From Ascidiaceihabitans sp. (GTDB lineage Bacteria > Pseudomonadota > Alphaproteobacteria > Rhodobacterales > Rhodobacteraceae), in assembly GCA_029251465.1 (NCBI GenBank), contig JAQXDI010000025.1:1-64000 (forward strand): DNA of 64,000 nt, given 5' to 3'. The notes under the pieces were generated by a model. That model ran no database searches. It was not told where the DNA came from and saw nothing but the letters and a program-made list of their open reading frames with translations. Positions 24,576-33,968 of the stretch are shown piece by piece. Positions within the stretch are counted from its first letter, which is position 1. Each line of letters begins with the position of its first letter. Both the position numbers and the translations under genes were made by a program.

Positions 24576-25028
24576 TTGCAATCAGTAGAAGAATTTTTCC
24601 AAAAGCAGTGCGATTGTTTCGCTCGAAATGAACTTGTGGAAATTTCCAATCAATTTTCTTTGCCCACGGCAATCTATTTTGGCGAACGGATCATGGTCTT
24701 TAAAAACGTGAAGGCGATCCAGGCCGTTTTATCGATCAAGCGCACGGCGCTATTGGAAGCCAATTATACACGCACCGCGTATCGGATTATCGCCGAATCC
24801 ATTTCAGCCAAGAACCATTTGTCAGCTTGGGTCGAATTCCGTCATTTTGACAAAAGCGGTGGGCTGATTACGACCAGCACGTCACGCTATTTTTGCGCGC
24901 GTCTAAAAGAACGCAAATTACGGGTGCAATTGATCGAATACCTGGAAATTCCTGTTCTGAAATCCACCGACAAAGCGGTTAAGTCGCTCGTTGGGAATGA
25001 TCACCATTCAACGATTGCGCCGGTGTAA
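24576..25028 (+). CDS. Hypothetical protein, possibly NTF2/SnoaL-like, 150 aa, TTG start
   Basis: A 150-codon frame whose only possible start is TTG at 24576: an in-frame TGA sits at 24561-24563 and the next Met is about 40 codons in. The sequence begins QSVEEFFQKQCDCFARNELV after the start and contains TSRYFCARLKERKLRVQLIEY. The size and the helix-then-beta pattern (EISNQFSLPTAIYFGERIMV, YRIIAESISAKNHLSAWVEF) resemble NTF2/SnoaL-like proteins, but this is an inference. Base composition is more AT-rich than its neighbours, as is the 168-base gap before it. The 3' end overlaps the convergent SDR by 28 bases. Confidence 0.65.
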   Translation: MQSVEEFFQKQCDCFARNELVEISNQFSLPTAIYFGERIMVFKNVKAIQAVLSIKRTALLEANYTRTAYRIIAESISAKNHLSAWVEFRHFDKSGGLITTSTSRYFCARLKERKLRVQLIEYLEIPVLKSTDKAVKSLVGNDHHSTIAPV

Positions 25029-25666
25029 TCAAAGAACCCACCACTGCGGTGCGGGTTCAACTGATCCATAACTGTCATCAAATTGCCTGCCGCCTCGATC
25101 GGTACAACGGACGGATGGCGGCCCAGATATTTTGCCGTAAACGCACTGGCGACCGTGCCGGGGTGTAACGATACGACGCAAGACTGAGGATGGCTGCGCG
25201 CCAGTTCAATCGCGCTGGTGCGAACGATCTGGTTTAGCGCTGATTTTGCGGCGCGGTAACTGATCCAACCGCCCAAACGGTTGTCAGAAATCGATCCAAC
25301 CCGTGCGGACAAAACTGCCAGGCAACTTGGCCGCCCCTTGGCCAGCAAACGCCCCGCGTGCGACAACACCAATGCAGGCCCAATCGCATTCACCGCAAAT
25401 TGCTGCGCCATGGCGTCCGCCTGGATTGCCTTAATGGATTTTTCGGGTCCGGCACCGTCAATCTCAAGCGCGCCGGTTGCCACGATGATGCGGTCAAAAT
25501 CACCGCCCAACGCGGACAAATGCGACGACACGCTTGCCTCGTTCGTGATCTCGAAACCATCGACTGACCGCGACACCCCGACGACATCGTCACCGCGGTT
25601 TTGGTGCACAGACACCAATGCCTGCCCGATGCCGCCTGACGCGCCTATGATCAAAACCCTTGCCAT
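25001..25666 (-). CDS. Short-chain dehydrogenase/reductase, CsgA/C-factor-like, 221 aa
   Basis: NAD(P)-dependent oxidoreductase with the Rossmann motif GASGGIGQA (residues 8-16). The catalytic set is visible: N93, S120 (LAVLSARVGS), Y137 and K141 (YRAAKSALN). The short length and GGWISYRAAKSALN pattern place it with the C-factor-like or YciK-like SDRs. Its substrate is unknown. It stands alone on the minus strand between the unknown gene and leuA; ribosome-binding site not obvious. Confidence 0.88.
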   Translation of the reverse strand: MARVLIIGASGGIGQALVSVHQNRGDDVVGVSRSVDGFEITNEASVSSHLSALGGDFDRIIVATGALEIDGAGPEKSIKAIQADAMAQQFAVNAIGPALVLSHAGRLLAKGRPSCLAVLSARVGSISDNRLGGWISYRAAKSALNQIVRTSAIELARSHPQSCVVSLHPGTVASAFTAKYLGRHPSVVPIEAAGNLMTVMDQLNPHRSGGFFDYTGAIVEW

Positions 25667-25788
25667 GGGCGAGACCTAGCAGGCGACACCGCGCCTTCAA
25701 CCTTTGTTTAAACAAAACAAATCGGCCAAAGCTGAGCCACTGAATTTTCTATCTTTTCATTTACCATTGCGCGTTTATAAAGAGCGTG

Positions 25789-25872
25789 ATGAACAGATCC
25801 GCACATATCACTCCGCTTCGCCAACTTGGCGCTGCATCGCTGTGCGACCTACTGATCCTATTCCGCCTCTGA
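25789..25872 (+). CDS. leuL: leu operon leader peptide, 27 aa, Leu-rich
   Basis: A short frame ATG 25789 to TGA 25870-25872 encodes 27 residues, of which seven are Leu, four of them in the closing DLLILFRL. The Leu codons include the less used CTA and CTT. It lies 74 bases before leuA, directly ahead of a perfect 10-bp stem whose 5' arm includes its stop codon. This is the layout of amino-acid-dependent transcription attenuation: starvation stalls the ribosome on Leu codons and prevents terminator formation. A short purine stretch (AAAGAG) precedes the ATG. Confidence 0.8.
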   Translation: MNRSAHITPLRQLGAASLCDLLILFRL

Positions 25873-25906
25873 GCGTGTCTTCCGGCACGTCCGCTCAGAG
25901 GGTTTT
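25866..25906 (+). terminator. Attenuator hairpin upstream of leuA
   Basis: CCTCTGAGCG (25866-25875) and CGCTCAGAGG (25892-25901) form a perfect 10-bp stem, then GTTTT. The T-run is short (4), so termination may be moderate. The 5' arm overlaps the leader stop codon, so ribosome position would control folding. Confidence 0.75.
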
Positions 25907-25945
25907 GGAACGTGCCAAGGATCAGACACAAAAAAGAGACATCAC

Positions 25946-27508
25946 ATGACATCTTCACAAGACAAAGTCGTAATTTTCGACACCACATTGCGTGACGGCG
26001 AACAATCCCCCGGCGCAACAATGACCCATGATGAGAAACTGGAAATCGCTGGTTTGCTCGACGAAATGGGCGTAGACATCATCGAGGCCGGATTTCCCAT
26101 CGCCTCCGAGGGTGATTTTAACGCCGTTTCCGAGATTTCCAGAAACAGCGTGAATTCCGTGATTTGCGGTTTGGCCCGCGCCCAAATCGGCGACATTGAT
26201 CGCTGTTGGGAGGCCGTGAAACACGCAGCCCAACCGCGCATCCACACGTTCATCGGCACATCGCCTTTGCACCGCGCCATCCCGAACCTGACCAAAGACG
26301 AAATGGCAGAGCGGATCGAACAGACCGTCAGCCACGCGCGCAATCTGTGCGACAACGTGCAGTGGTCACCGATGGATGCGACCCGCACCGAATTCGACTA
26401 CCTGTGCCGCACCGTCGAAATCGCGATCAAGGCCGGTGCCTCCACGATCAACATTCCCGACACGGTTGGCTACACCGCGCCACGCGAAAGCGCCGAGCTG
26501 ATCCGCCGTTTGATCGAAATGGTGCCGGGTGCTGACGAGGTCATTTTTGCCACGCATTGTCACAACGATTTGGGCATGGCGACCGCCAACAGCCTTGCCG
26601 CAGTCGAAGCAGGTGCGCGCCAAATTGAGTGCACAATCAACGGCTTGGGCGAACGCGCCGGCAACACGGCATTAGAAGAAGTCGTGATGGCCATGAAAGT
26701 GCGCAACGACATTATGCCGTTCCAAACCGGCATCGACACAACCAAACTGATGAACATTTCGCGCCGCGTCGCATCAGTTTCCGGCTTTGCCGTGCAGTTC
26801 AACAAAGCGATTGTTGGCAAGAACGCCTTTGCCCACGAATCCGGCATTCACCAAGACGGCATGCTGAAAAACGCCGAGACATTCGAGATCATGCGCCCCG
26901 AGGACGTCGGCTTGGCCGGAACGTCTTTGCCCCTTGGCAAACACTCGGGTCGCGCCGCCTTGCGCGCCAAGCTGGAGGACCTCGGGTTCGAGTTGGGCGA
27001 CAACCAGTTGAAAGACGTCTTTGTGCGGTTCAAAGAATTGGCCGACCGCAAAAAAGAGGTGTTTGACGACGATTTGATCGCCTTGATGCACACGTCTTCG
27101 GACCCGGCAAACGATCACCTCAAGATCATTTCGCTGCGCGTTCAATGCGGCACCGAAGGCCCGCAAAAGGCTGATTTGGTCATGTCGGTCGACGGGGTCG
27201 AACACTCCACCAGCCAAACCGGCGATGGCCCTGTGGATGCAACATTTAACGCGGTCAAAGCCTTGTTTCCACATGGCGCAAAACTGCAAGTCTATCAGGT
27301 TCAGGCCGTGACCGAAGGCACCGACGCCCAAGCCACAGTGTCTGTCCGCATGGAAGAAGACGACCGCATCGCAACAGGTCAGTCGGCCGACACAGACACG
27401 GTTGTCGCATCCGCCAAGGCCTACGTGAACGCGCTAAACCGTTTGATCGTGCGCCGCGAAAAAACCGGCACGGACAAGGCTGAAATCAGCTACAAAGACG
27501 TGACTTAA
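25946..27508 (+). CDS. leuA: 2-isopropylmalate synthase, 520 aa
   Basis: First committed enzyme of leucine synthesis: condenses acetyl-CoA with 2-oxoisovalerate. The DRE-TIM barrel start FDTTLRDGEQSPGA is at residues 11-24; the metal-binding HCHNDLGMA and GLGERAGNTALEEVVMAM motifs follow; HESGIHQDGMLK is intact. The C-terminal LeuA regulatory domain (feedback inhibition by leucine) begins near residue 390. Expression is probably controlled by the leader-peptide attenuator directly upstream, adding transcriptional control to the allosteric one. A strong terminator follows. Confidence 0.97.
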   Translation: MTSSQDKVVIFDTTLRDGEQSPGATMTHDEKLEIAGLLDEMGVDIIEAGFPIASEGDFNAVSEISRNSVNSVICGLARAQIGDIDRCWEAVKHAAQPRIHTFIGTSPLHRAIPNLTKDEMAERIEQTVSHARNLCDNVQWSPMDATRTEFDYLCRTVEIAIKAGASTINIPDTVGYTAPRESAELIRRLIEMVPGADEVIFATHCHNDLGMATANSLAAVEAGARQIECTINGLGERAGNTALEEVVMAMKVRNDIMPFQTGIDTTKLMNISRRVASVSGFAVQFNKAIVGKNAFAHESGIHQDGMLKNAETFEIMRPEDVGLAGTSLPLGKHSGRAALRAKLEDLGFELGDNQLKDVFVRFKELADRKKEVFDDDLIALMHTSSDPANDHLKIISLRVQCGTEGPQKADLVMSVDGVEHSTSQTGDGPVDATFNAVKALFPHGAKLQVYQVQAVTEGTDAQATVSVRMEEDDRIATGQSADTDTVVASAKAYVNALNRLIVRREKTGTDKAEISYKDVT

Positions 27509-27514
27509 ATTACG

Positions 27515-27550
27515 ATGCCCCCTGCTAACCTGCTGGGGGCATTATTTATT
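27515..27550 (+). terminator. Terminator of leuA
   Basis: ATGCCCCC (27515-27522) pairs with GGGGGCAT (27535-27542), followed by the T-rich TATTTATTT. The 3' arm touches the stop codon of the convergent VOC gene. Confidence 0.8.
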
Positions 27551-28132
27551 TCGGTAAGGATCGCGCGCACTTCGATCCGTCGACAGTGAACTTTGGCTGC
27601 GCTCGACGATCTGTTCAACCGCATCCGCCAGATGGTTTTCGCCAATGGCAGCATCCCCCGCAGCGACCCGTAATTTATGCGCCTCCAGCAGCACTTCTGC
27701 GTGGTTTGACCCACGCGGCGGAATGAATTTGTAACACGCCAGCTCGATCAGCAACCCCAGCGGATCCTTGAAATAAATCGAATCCATAAAGCCGCGATCT
27801 TTGACCCCGGAATTGCCAATCCCGCGCGCGACCAGCCGGGCCGGCACTTGGGAAAACATCGCGCGGTCCACTTCGAATGCCAAATGGTGCACACATCCCG
27901 CATCTGTCGGCGGGCGGCCACGATCAGCCGTGCGGTCTTCGTTTGTGAAAATCGTGATCAGCCGCCCATCACCGGGATCAAAATACAAGTGCCCTTCGTT
28001 CGCGTCATCCAAGTTGGGCTGATCAAAGATAAATGGCATGCCCAACAGCCCTTCCCAGAAATCAATCGAGGTCTGCCGATCCGCCCCCATGATCGTGATG
28101 TGATGCACTCCAAGTACTTGAATTTTCCGCAT
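27542..28132 (-). CDS. VOC-family (glyoxalase/extradiol dioxygenase-like) protein, 196 aa
   Basis: Begins MRKIQVLGVHHITIMGADRQ, a typical first VOC beta-alpha module, with the second module starting VHHLAFEVD. Possible metal ligands are the His of VHHITI and VHHLAF and the Glu of GLLIELACY, as in glyoxalases and ring-cleaving dioxygenases of the PcpA/LinE kind. A helical tail of about 55 residues (HAEVLLEAHKLRVAAGD onward) extends beyond the VOC domain. Substrate unknown. Alone on the minus strand. Confidence 0.85.
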   Translation of the reverse strand: MRKIQVLGVHHITIMGADRQTSIDFWEGLLGMPFIFDQPNLDDANEGHLYFDPGDGRLITIFTNEDRTADRGRPPTDAGCVHHLAFEVDRAMFSQVPARLVARGIGNSGVKDRGFMDSIYFKDPLGLLIELACYKFIPPRGSNHAEVLLEAHKLRVAAGDAAIGENHLADAVEQIVERSQSSLSTDRSARDPYRNK

Positions 28133-28235
28133 GATTTACCTTTCTGAGCGCTGGTTCCCCAAATCTTAGCATGGCACCTTGCGCATTCCAGTCAAAATGC
28201 GCGGATAACTGCCACAAATCCGCGCCCAAGCCCCC

Positions 28236-28264
28236 TTTCGCCCAAGCGTCAGCATGCCTATAAT
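28236..28264 (+). promoter_or_regulatory. Candidate promoter of the mreB operon
   Basis: A perfect TATAAT -10 hexamer lies at 28259-28264, 63 bases before the mreB start. With a 17-base spacer the -35 position reads TTTCGC, a weak match. The position in the 194-base gap upstream of the operon is suitable. Confidence 0.4.
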
Positions 28265-28302
28265 ATGCAACGTCCGCGTGTTCCGATTCACGGATGAATT
28301 AG

Positions 28303-29373
<1,071 letters not shown>

Positions 29374-29380
29374 TGTGCTT

Positions 29381-29412
29381 GCCAGAATGTTCGAAATTGC
29401 GGACACTCTGGC
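29381..29412 (+). other. Stem-loop between mreB and mreC
   Basis: GCCAGA (29381-29386) can pair with TCTGGC (29407-29412) in the 89-base gap. No T-run follows. It could stabilise the mreB part of the transcript, allowing higher MreB than MreC levels; this is inference. Confidence 0.3.
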
Positions 29413-29462
29413 CAACAGCAATCTAAATGCCCTGATTTCAAACACGGCAGGAAACCCTCGCG

Positions 29463-30371
29463 TTGGCCAAGGACAGATCAAACAGTCAGGACTACGGCGC
29501 CCCGCTGCGCAAGCTTTTGCTGAGCGTGATGGTTCTGTTGTTGATCGCCGTGTTCCTGCTTTGGCGTATCGATAGCCCACGGGTCGAACGGTTCCGCGCC
29601 CAAGTCACCGACCGGATTGTGCCGAATTTCGACTGGGCAATGGCCCCTGTCACGGGCATGGCCAACCTGCTGCGCGATTTCCAAAGCTACCAACGCATCG
29701 CCGAGCAAAATCAGGAATTGAAACGCGAACTGCGCCGGATGAAAGAATGGAAAGAGGCCGCACTTCAGCTCGAAGAAGAAAACGCGCGGCTGCTGGATTT
29801 GAACAAAGTGCGGCTTGATCCACGTCTGACCTTTATCACCGGCGTTGTGATGGCGGATTCAGGATCACCGTTCCGCCAATCCGTGCTGCTGAATGTCGGC
29901 GCGCGTGACGGGCTGATTGACGGCTGGGCCACGATGGACGGGATCGGGCTGGTGGGTCGCATTTCCGGCGTCGCCAAAAACACCAGTCGCGTGATTTTGC
30001 TGACCGATGCGTCCAGCCGTATTCCAGCATTGGTGCAACCATCGGGGCAGCGGGTGATTGTGGCAGGTGACAATTCCGCGGTGCCGCCGATTGATTTTCT
30101 CGAAAACCCCAGCCTTGTGCGCGCCGGTGACCGCGTCGTCAGTTCCGGTGATGGCGGCGTGTTTCCGGCCGGTTTACTGATCGGTCAGATCGCCAAAGAC
30201 CCGGGCGGACGCCTGCGCGTACGCTTGGCCGCCGACTACGAAAGGCTGGAATTCCTGCGTGTGATGCGCAGCTATTCCAACGAACCCGTCTCAGATGTCA
30301 GTTCAGTTCTGACCCCCGCGCGTGCAACGTTCCAAGGATCGCCACAAACGACTGAGGTGGTAGATGAATGA
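29463..30371 (+). CDS. mreC: Rod-shape-determining protein MreC, 302 aa, TTG start
   Basis: Bitopic protein linking MreB to the periplasmic PBP2. Order: short cytoplasmic tail (MAKDRSNSQDYGAPLRK), a membrane helix around residues 18-36 (LLLSVMVLLLIAVFLLW), a coiled coil (about 75-110, rich in E/K/L), then the MreC beta domain from TFITGVVMADSGSPFRQSV. The start is TTG at 29463, chosen because it gives the usual MAKDR-type N-terminus of Rhodobacterales MreC. Its 3' end overlaps mreD by 8 bases. Confidence 0.93.
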   Translation: MAKDRSNSQDYGAPLRKLLLSVMVLLLIAVFLLWRIDSPRVERFRAQVTDRIVPNFDWAMAPVTGMANLLRDFQSYQRIAEQNQELKRELRRMKEWKEAALQLEEENARLLDLNKVRLDPRLTFITGVVMADSGSPFRQSVLLNVGARDGLIDGWATMDGIGLVGRISGVAKNTSRVILLTDASSRIPALVQPSGQRVIVAGDNSAVPPIDFLENPSLVRAGDRVVSSGDGGVFPAGLLIGQIAKDPGGRLRVRLAADYERLEFLRVMRSYSNEPVSDVSSVLTPARATFQGSPQTTEVVDE

Positions 30372-30903
30372 TCACTCCTCTTATCGGGTTTGGGTCATGC
30401 GCGCGGCCTTTATCCTACTGACGTTGTTCATTTTATTTGTGCATCTTTTGCCGCTGAATTCTGCGCCAAGCACCTGGGCTTTGCCAAACCTGCTGATGGG
30501 GTTTGCCTTTGCCTGGTCCGCGCGTCGGCCCGAATATGTCCCCGCTATTTTGCTGGGACTGGTGCTGCTGCTGGCTGATCTGCTGTTGCAACGCCCCCCT
30601 GGGCTGTGGGCCGTGATCGTCTTGTTGGCCAGCGAAAAGCTCAAGTCGCAAGCCCCCACATTGCGGGCAGCAACATTCCTAACGGAATTGGCCACCGTGA
30701 CCGGTCTGATCATCGGCGCGACTGTTCTCAACCGCGTCGTCCTCGCGGTCTTGTTGGTTGATGTTCCGGGCCTTTGGCTTACGCTCAACCAGATGGGCAT
30801 GACCGTGCTGTTTTATCCTGCATTTGTCTTTGTGACCCACGCAATCATGGGCGTTCGAAAATCCGCGCCCGGCGATCTGGACACACTCGGAGGACGGGCA
30901 TGA
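30364..30903 (+). CDS. mreD: Rod-shape-determining protein MreD, 179 aa
   Basis: Small integral membrane partner of MreC. Five or so hydrophobic segments are visible (AAFILLTLFILFVHLL; the segment around LLMGFAFAW; AILLGLVLLLADLLLQRPPG; TVLNRVVLAVLLVDV; the last near VLFYPAFVFVTHAIM). RPPGLWAVIVLL is typical of alphaproteobacterial MreD. It overlaps mreC at its start and mrdA at its end (ATGA). Confidence 0.9.
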   Translation: MNDHSSYRVWVMRAAFILLTLFILFVHLLPLNSAPSTWALPNLLMGFAFAWSARRPEYVPAILLGLVLLLADLLLQRPPGLWAVIVLLASEKLKSQAPTLRAATFLTELATVTGLIIGATVLNRVVLAVLLVDVPGLWLTLNQMGMTVLFYPAFVFVTHAIMGVRKSAPGDLDTLGGRA

Positions 30904-32819
30904 GACGCAAACGAGGTGATACCGAAGCGACCCATCGCCAGTTGTCCCGTCGCGCGTTTTTGCTGGGCGGTGCGCAGCTGGCATTTATGGGCGCATTGGG
31001 TGTGCGGATGCGCCATTTGCAAGTTGATCAAGCCGATCAATTCCGCCTGCTTGCCGAAGAAAACCGGATTAAATTCAAACTATTACCGCCAGCACGCGGC
31101 GAGGTTTTCGACCGCAACGGCGTGCGACTGGCCCAGAATATCCCGACCTACCAGATCAAAATCGTGCGCGAAGATGCCGGCGACGTCGAAGACGTGCTTG
31201 CCCGTCTCGGCAAGATCGTCACGCTGGATCCCGACACGCTGGATGACGCGCGCAAACAGATCAAACGCAGTGCTCCGTTTTACCCCGTCACCGTCGCCGA
31301 CAACGTCGCGTGGGGTGACCTAAGCCGCGTGTCCGTTAACGCACCCGCCTTGCCCGGTGTCACCCCCGAGGTCGGCCTGTCGCGCGTGTACCCGTTGGGT
31401 TCGGATTTTGCGCATATTCTGGGCCGTGTTGGGCCCGTCAGTGACTACGATCTTGACCGCATCGAAGACCCCGATCCCCTGCTGCGCATCCCGCGCTATC
31501 AGATCGGCAAGGTCGGTGTTGAAGCCAAACAAGAACTGCGCTTGCGTGGCAAAGCCGGCACCAAACAGGTCGAGGTTAACGCCGCCGGGCGCGAGATGCG
31601 CGAACTGGATCGCCGCGAGGGCCGCGCCGGTGCGGATTTGCAGCTCAGCGTTGATTCCAAGCTGCAAAACTACGTCCAAGCGCGCCTTGGCAAAGAAAGC
31701 GCCAGTGCCGTGGTCATCGATGTGGAAAACGGCGATTTGGTCGCGATTGCGTCGTCACCCACCTACGATCCAAACCTGTTTGTGAACGGCATTTCCGTCG
31801 CCGATTACAAAGACCTAACGGACAATAAATTCCGCCCGCTCGCCAGTAAGGCCGTCCAAGACACCTACGCGCCCGCTTCGACCTTCAAAATGATTACGGC
31901 ATTGGCAGCACTAGAAGACGGCATCGTTGACCCCAACGACACCGTGCGCTGCAACGGCCATCTGGAAATCGCGGATCGCAAATTTCACTGCTGGAAACGG
32001 TCCGGGCACGGGACCATGGATCTTAAAAATTCGCTGAAACGCAGCTGCGACGTCTACTACTACGATCTTGCGCTCAAAGTCGGGATCGAGAAAATTTCAG
32101 CGATGGCAAAAATCTTTGGCCTTGGTGTGCGCCACGACGTGCCCATGTCAGCCGTTGCGCGGGGTTTGGCCCCAACCAAAGACTGGAAATCGAACACCTA
32201 CGGCAAAGATTGGGTGATCGGAGACACGGTAAACGCATCCATCGGCCAAGGCTTTGTGCTGGCCTCGCCGCTGCAACTGGCCGTGATGGCCGCACGGATC
32301 GCAACGGGGCGCGAAGTACAACCGCGCCTGATCAAATCCATCGATGGCGTTTTGCAGCCCAACGGCGCGGGCGCACCTCTCAAGGTTGATCCAGAGAATT
32401 TGCGCCGCATTCGCCAAGCGATGTATTCCGTTGTGAACGATCGCGGTGGCACTGCAGGCAGCAGCAGAATCGTGGCAGACGACATGCGCATGGCGGGCAA
32501 AACCGGCACCGCGCAAGTCCGCTCTGTCATCGTCAAAAACTCCGAAATGCCGTGGGAAAAACGTGACCACGCGTTGTTTGTGAACTTTGCCCCCTACGAC
32601 AATCCGAAATACGCGGTTGCGGTGGTTGTCGAACACGGCGGCGGTGGGTCGAAAACCGCCGCACCAATCGCGCGCGACATCACATTGCAGGCGTTGTACG
32701 ACGGCGAACCACCGTTGTCCGCGTATCCGTCTGACGCCCGCAGCCGCATTTCTGCACAACAAAAACGCTTGCGCAAAGTACGCCCTGTCGCCGACATCGG
32801 GGGCAAAGACCAAGCATGA
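30900..32819 (+). CDS. mrdA: Penicillin-binding protein 2, 639 aa
   Basis: Class B peptidoglycan transpeptidase of the elongasome. An N-terminal membrane helix (SRRAFLLGGAQLAFMGALG) is followed by the PBP dimerisation domain (PARGEVFDRNGVRLAQNIPT) and the transpeptidase domain. Catalytic motifs: S327 in APASTFKM (SxxK), SCD in KRSCDVYYYDL, and KTG in AGKTGTAQV. ATG 30900 is chosen because it overlaps the mreD stop (ATGA) and removes 42 residues of out-of-family sequence. Coupled to rodA by another ATGA overlap. Confidence 0.96.
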   Translation: MRRKRGDTEATHRQLSRRAFLLGGAQLAFMGALGVRMRHLQVDQADQFRLLAEENRIKFKLLPPARGEVFDRNGVRLAQNIPTYQIKIVREDAGDVEDVLARLGKIVTLDPDTLDDARKQIKRSAPFYPVTVADNVAWGDLSRVSVNAPALPGVTPEVGLSRVYPLGSDFAHILGRVGPVSDYDLDRIEDPDPLLRIPRYQIGKVGVEAKQELRLRGKAGTKQVEVNAAGREMRELDRREGRAGADLQLSVDSKLQNYVQARLGKESASAVVIDVENGDLVAIASSPTYDPNLFVNGISVADYKDLTDNKFRPLASKAVQDTYAPASTFKMITALAALEDGIVDPNDTVRCNGHLEIADRKFHCWKRSGHGTMDLKNSLKRSCDVYYYDLALKVGIEKISAMAKIFGLGVRHDVPMSAVARGLAPTKDWKSNTYGKDWVIGDTVNASIGQGFVLASPLQLAVMAARIATGREVQPRLIKSIDGVLQPNGAGAPLKVDPENLRRIRQAMYSVVNDRGGTAGSSRIVADDMRMAGKTGTAQVRSVIVKNSEMPWEKRDHALFVNFAPYDNPKYAVAVVVEHGGGGSKTAAPIARDITLQALYDGEPPLSAYPSDARSRISAQQKRLRKVRPVADIGGKDQA

Positions 32820-33955
32820 GCTATCTTGAATACTCCGTCAAATCGGTCCCCGCCGGACCGCGCAAAATCCTGTTCCTGAACTGGCCACTGGCGATCTTGC
32901 TGACGACCGTCGCGGGCGTTGGATTCCTGATGCTTTATTCGGTGGCGGGCGGCAGTTTTAGCCCTTGGGCCGAACCGCAGATGAAGCGATTTGCCGTCGG
33001 GCTGGTGCTGATGGTTCTTGTCGGCGTCACACCGATCTGGTTCTGGCGAAACGTCGCGGGCTTTGCCTATGGTGTGACAGTGTTGCTGTTGATTGGCGTC
33101 GAATTCTTTGGCGCTGTGGGCATGGGTGCACAGCGCTGGATTGACCTCGGCTTCATCCGCCTACAACCCTCAGAGCTGATGAAAATCACACTCGTCATGT
33201 TTCTGGCCGCCTACTACGACTGGCTTCCGGCCAAGAATAAATCCAAACCGCAATGGGTGCTTTTGCCGATCTTGGTCATCTTGCTGCCCACCGCGTTGGT
33301 GTTGAAACAGCCGGATTTGGGGACCTCGATTTTGCTGGTCACGGCGGGCGGCGGTTTGATGTTTGTGGCCGGCGTGCACTGGGCCTATTTCGCCGCTGTA
33401 ATTGCAGCTGGCATTGGCCTGATATCTGCCGTTTTTGTCGGGCGCGGCACCTCTTGGCAATTGCTGCAAGACTATCAATTTCGCCGGATCGATACGTTTT
33501 TGGACCCCAGTTCCGATCCGTTGGGCGCTGGTTATCACATCACACAGTCCAAAATCGCGCTTGGATCAGGTGGATGGACGGGGCGCGGTTTTATGCAAGG
33601 CACCCAAAGCCGCCTGAACTTTCTACCCGAAAAACACACCGACTTTATTTTCACCACCTTAGCCGAAGAATTCGGCTTCGTGGGCGGTATTTCCCTCTTG
33701 GCGTTGTACCTGTTGATCATCGTGTTTTGCGTTCAATCCGCAGTCTCAAATCGGGACCGATTTTCGAATTTGCTGATCATGGGCATTACGCTCAATTTCT
33801 TCCTGTTCTTTTCGGTGAACATGTCGATGGTCATGGGGCTGGCACCTGTTGTCGGCGTGCCGTTGCCACTGGTCAGTTACGGCGGATCAGCGATGCTGGT
33901 TCTGATGATTGCCTTCGGACTTGTGCAAAGCGCGCATGTCCACCGCCCCAGATAA
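32816..33955 (+). CDS. rodA: Peptidoglycan glycosyltransferase RodA, 379 aa
   Basis: SEDS-family polymerase working with PBP2 to build lateral wall. About ten membrane segments; conserved patches include GAQRWIDLGFIRLQPSELMK, DLGTSILL, the loop near FLPEKHTDFIFTTLAEEFGF (catalytic Asp region is upstream of it, in typical SEDS numbering), and PLPLVSYGGSAMLVLM at the end. Start overlaps the mrdA stop. The last gene of the elongasome operon; ghrA-like gene follows after 13 bases. Confidence 0.96.
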   Translation: MSYLEYSVKSVPAGPRKILFLNWPLAILLTTVAGVGFLMLYSVAGGSFSPWAEPQMKRFAVGLVLMVLVGVTPIWFWRNVAGFAYGVTVLLLIGVEFFGAVGMGAQRWIDLGFIRLQPSELMKITLVMFLAAYYDWLPAKNKSKPQWVLLPILVILLPTALVLKQPDLGTSILLVTAGGGLMFVAGVHWAYFAAVIAAGIGLISAVFVGRGTSWQLLQDYQFRRIDTFLDPSSDPLGAGYHITQSKIALGSGGWTGRGFMQGTQSRLNFLPEKHTDFIFTTLAEEFGFVGGISLLALYLLIIVFCVQSAVSNRDRFSNLLIMGITLNFFLFFSVNMSMVMGLAPVVGVPLPLVSYGGSAMLVLMIAFGLVQSAHVHRPR

Positions 33956-33968
33956 ATAAGGTTCCGAG

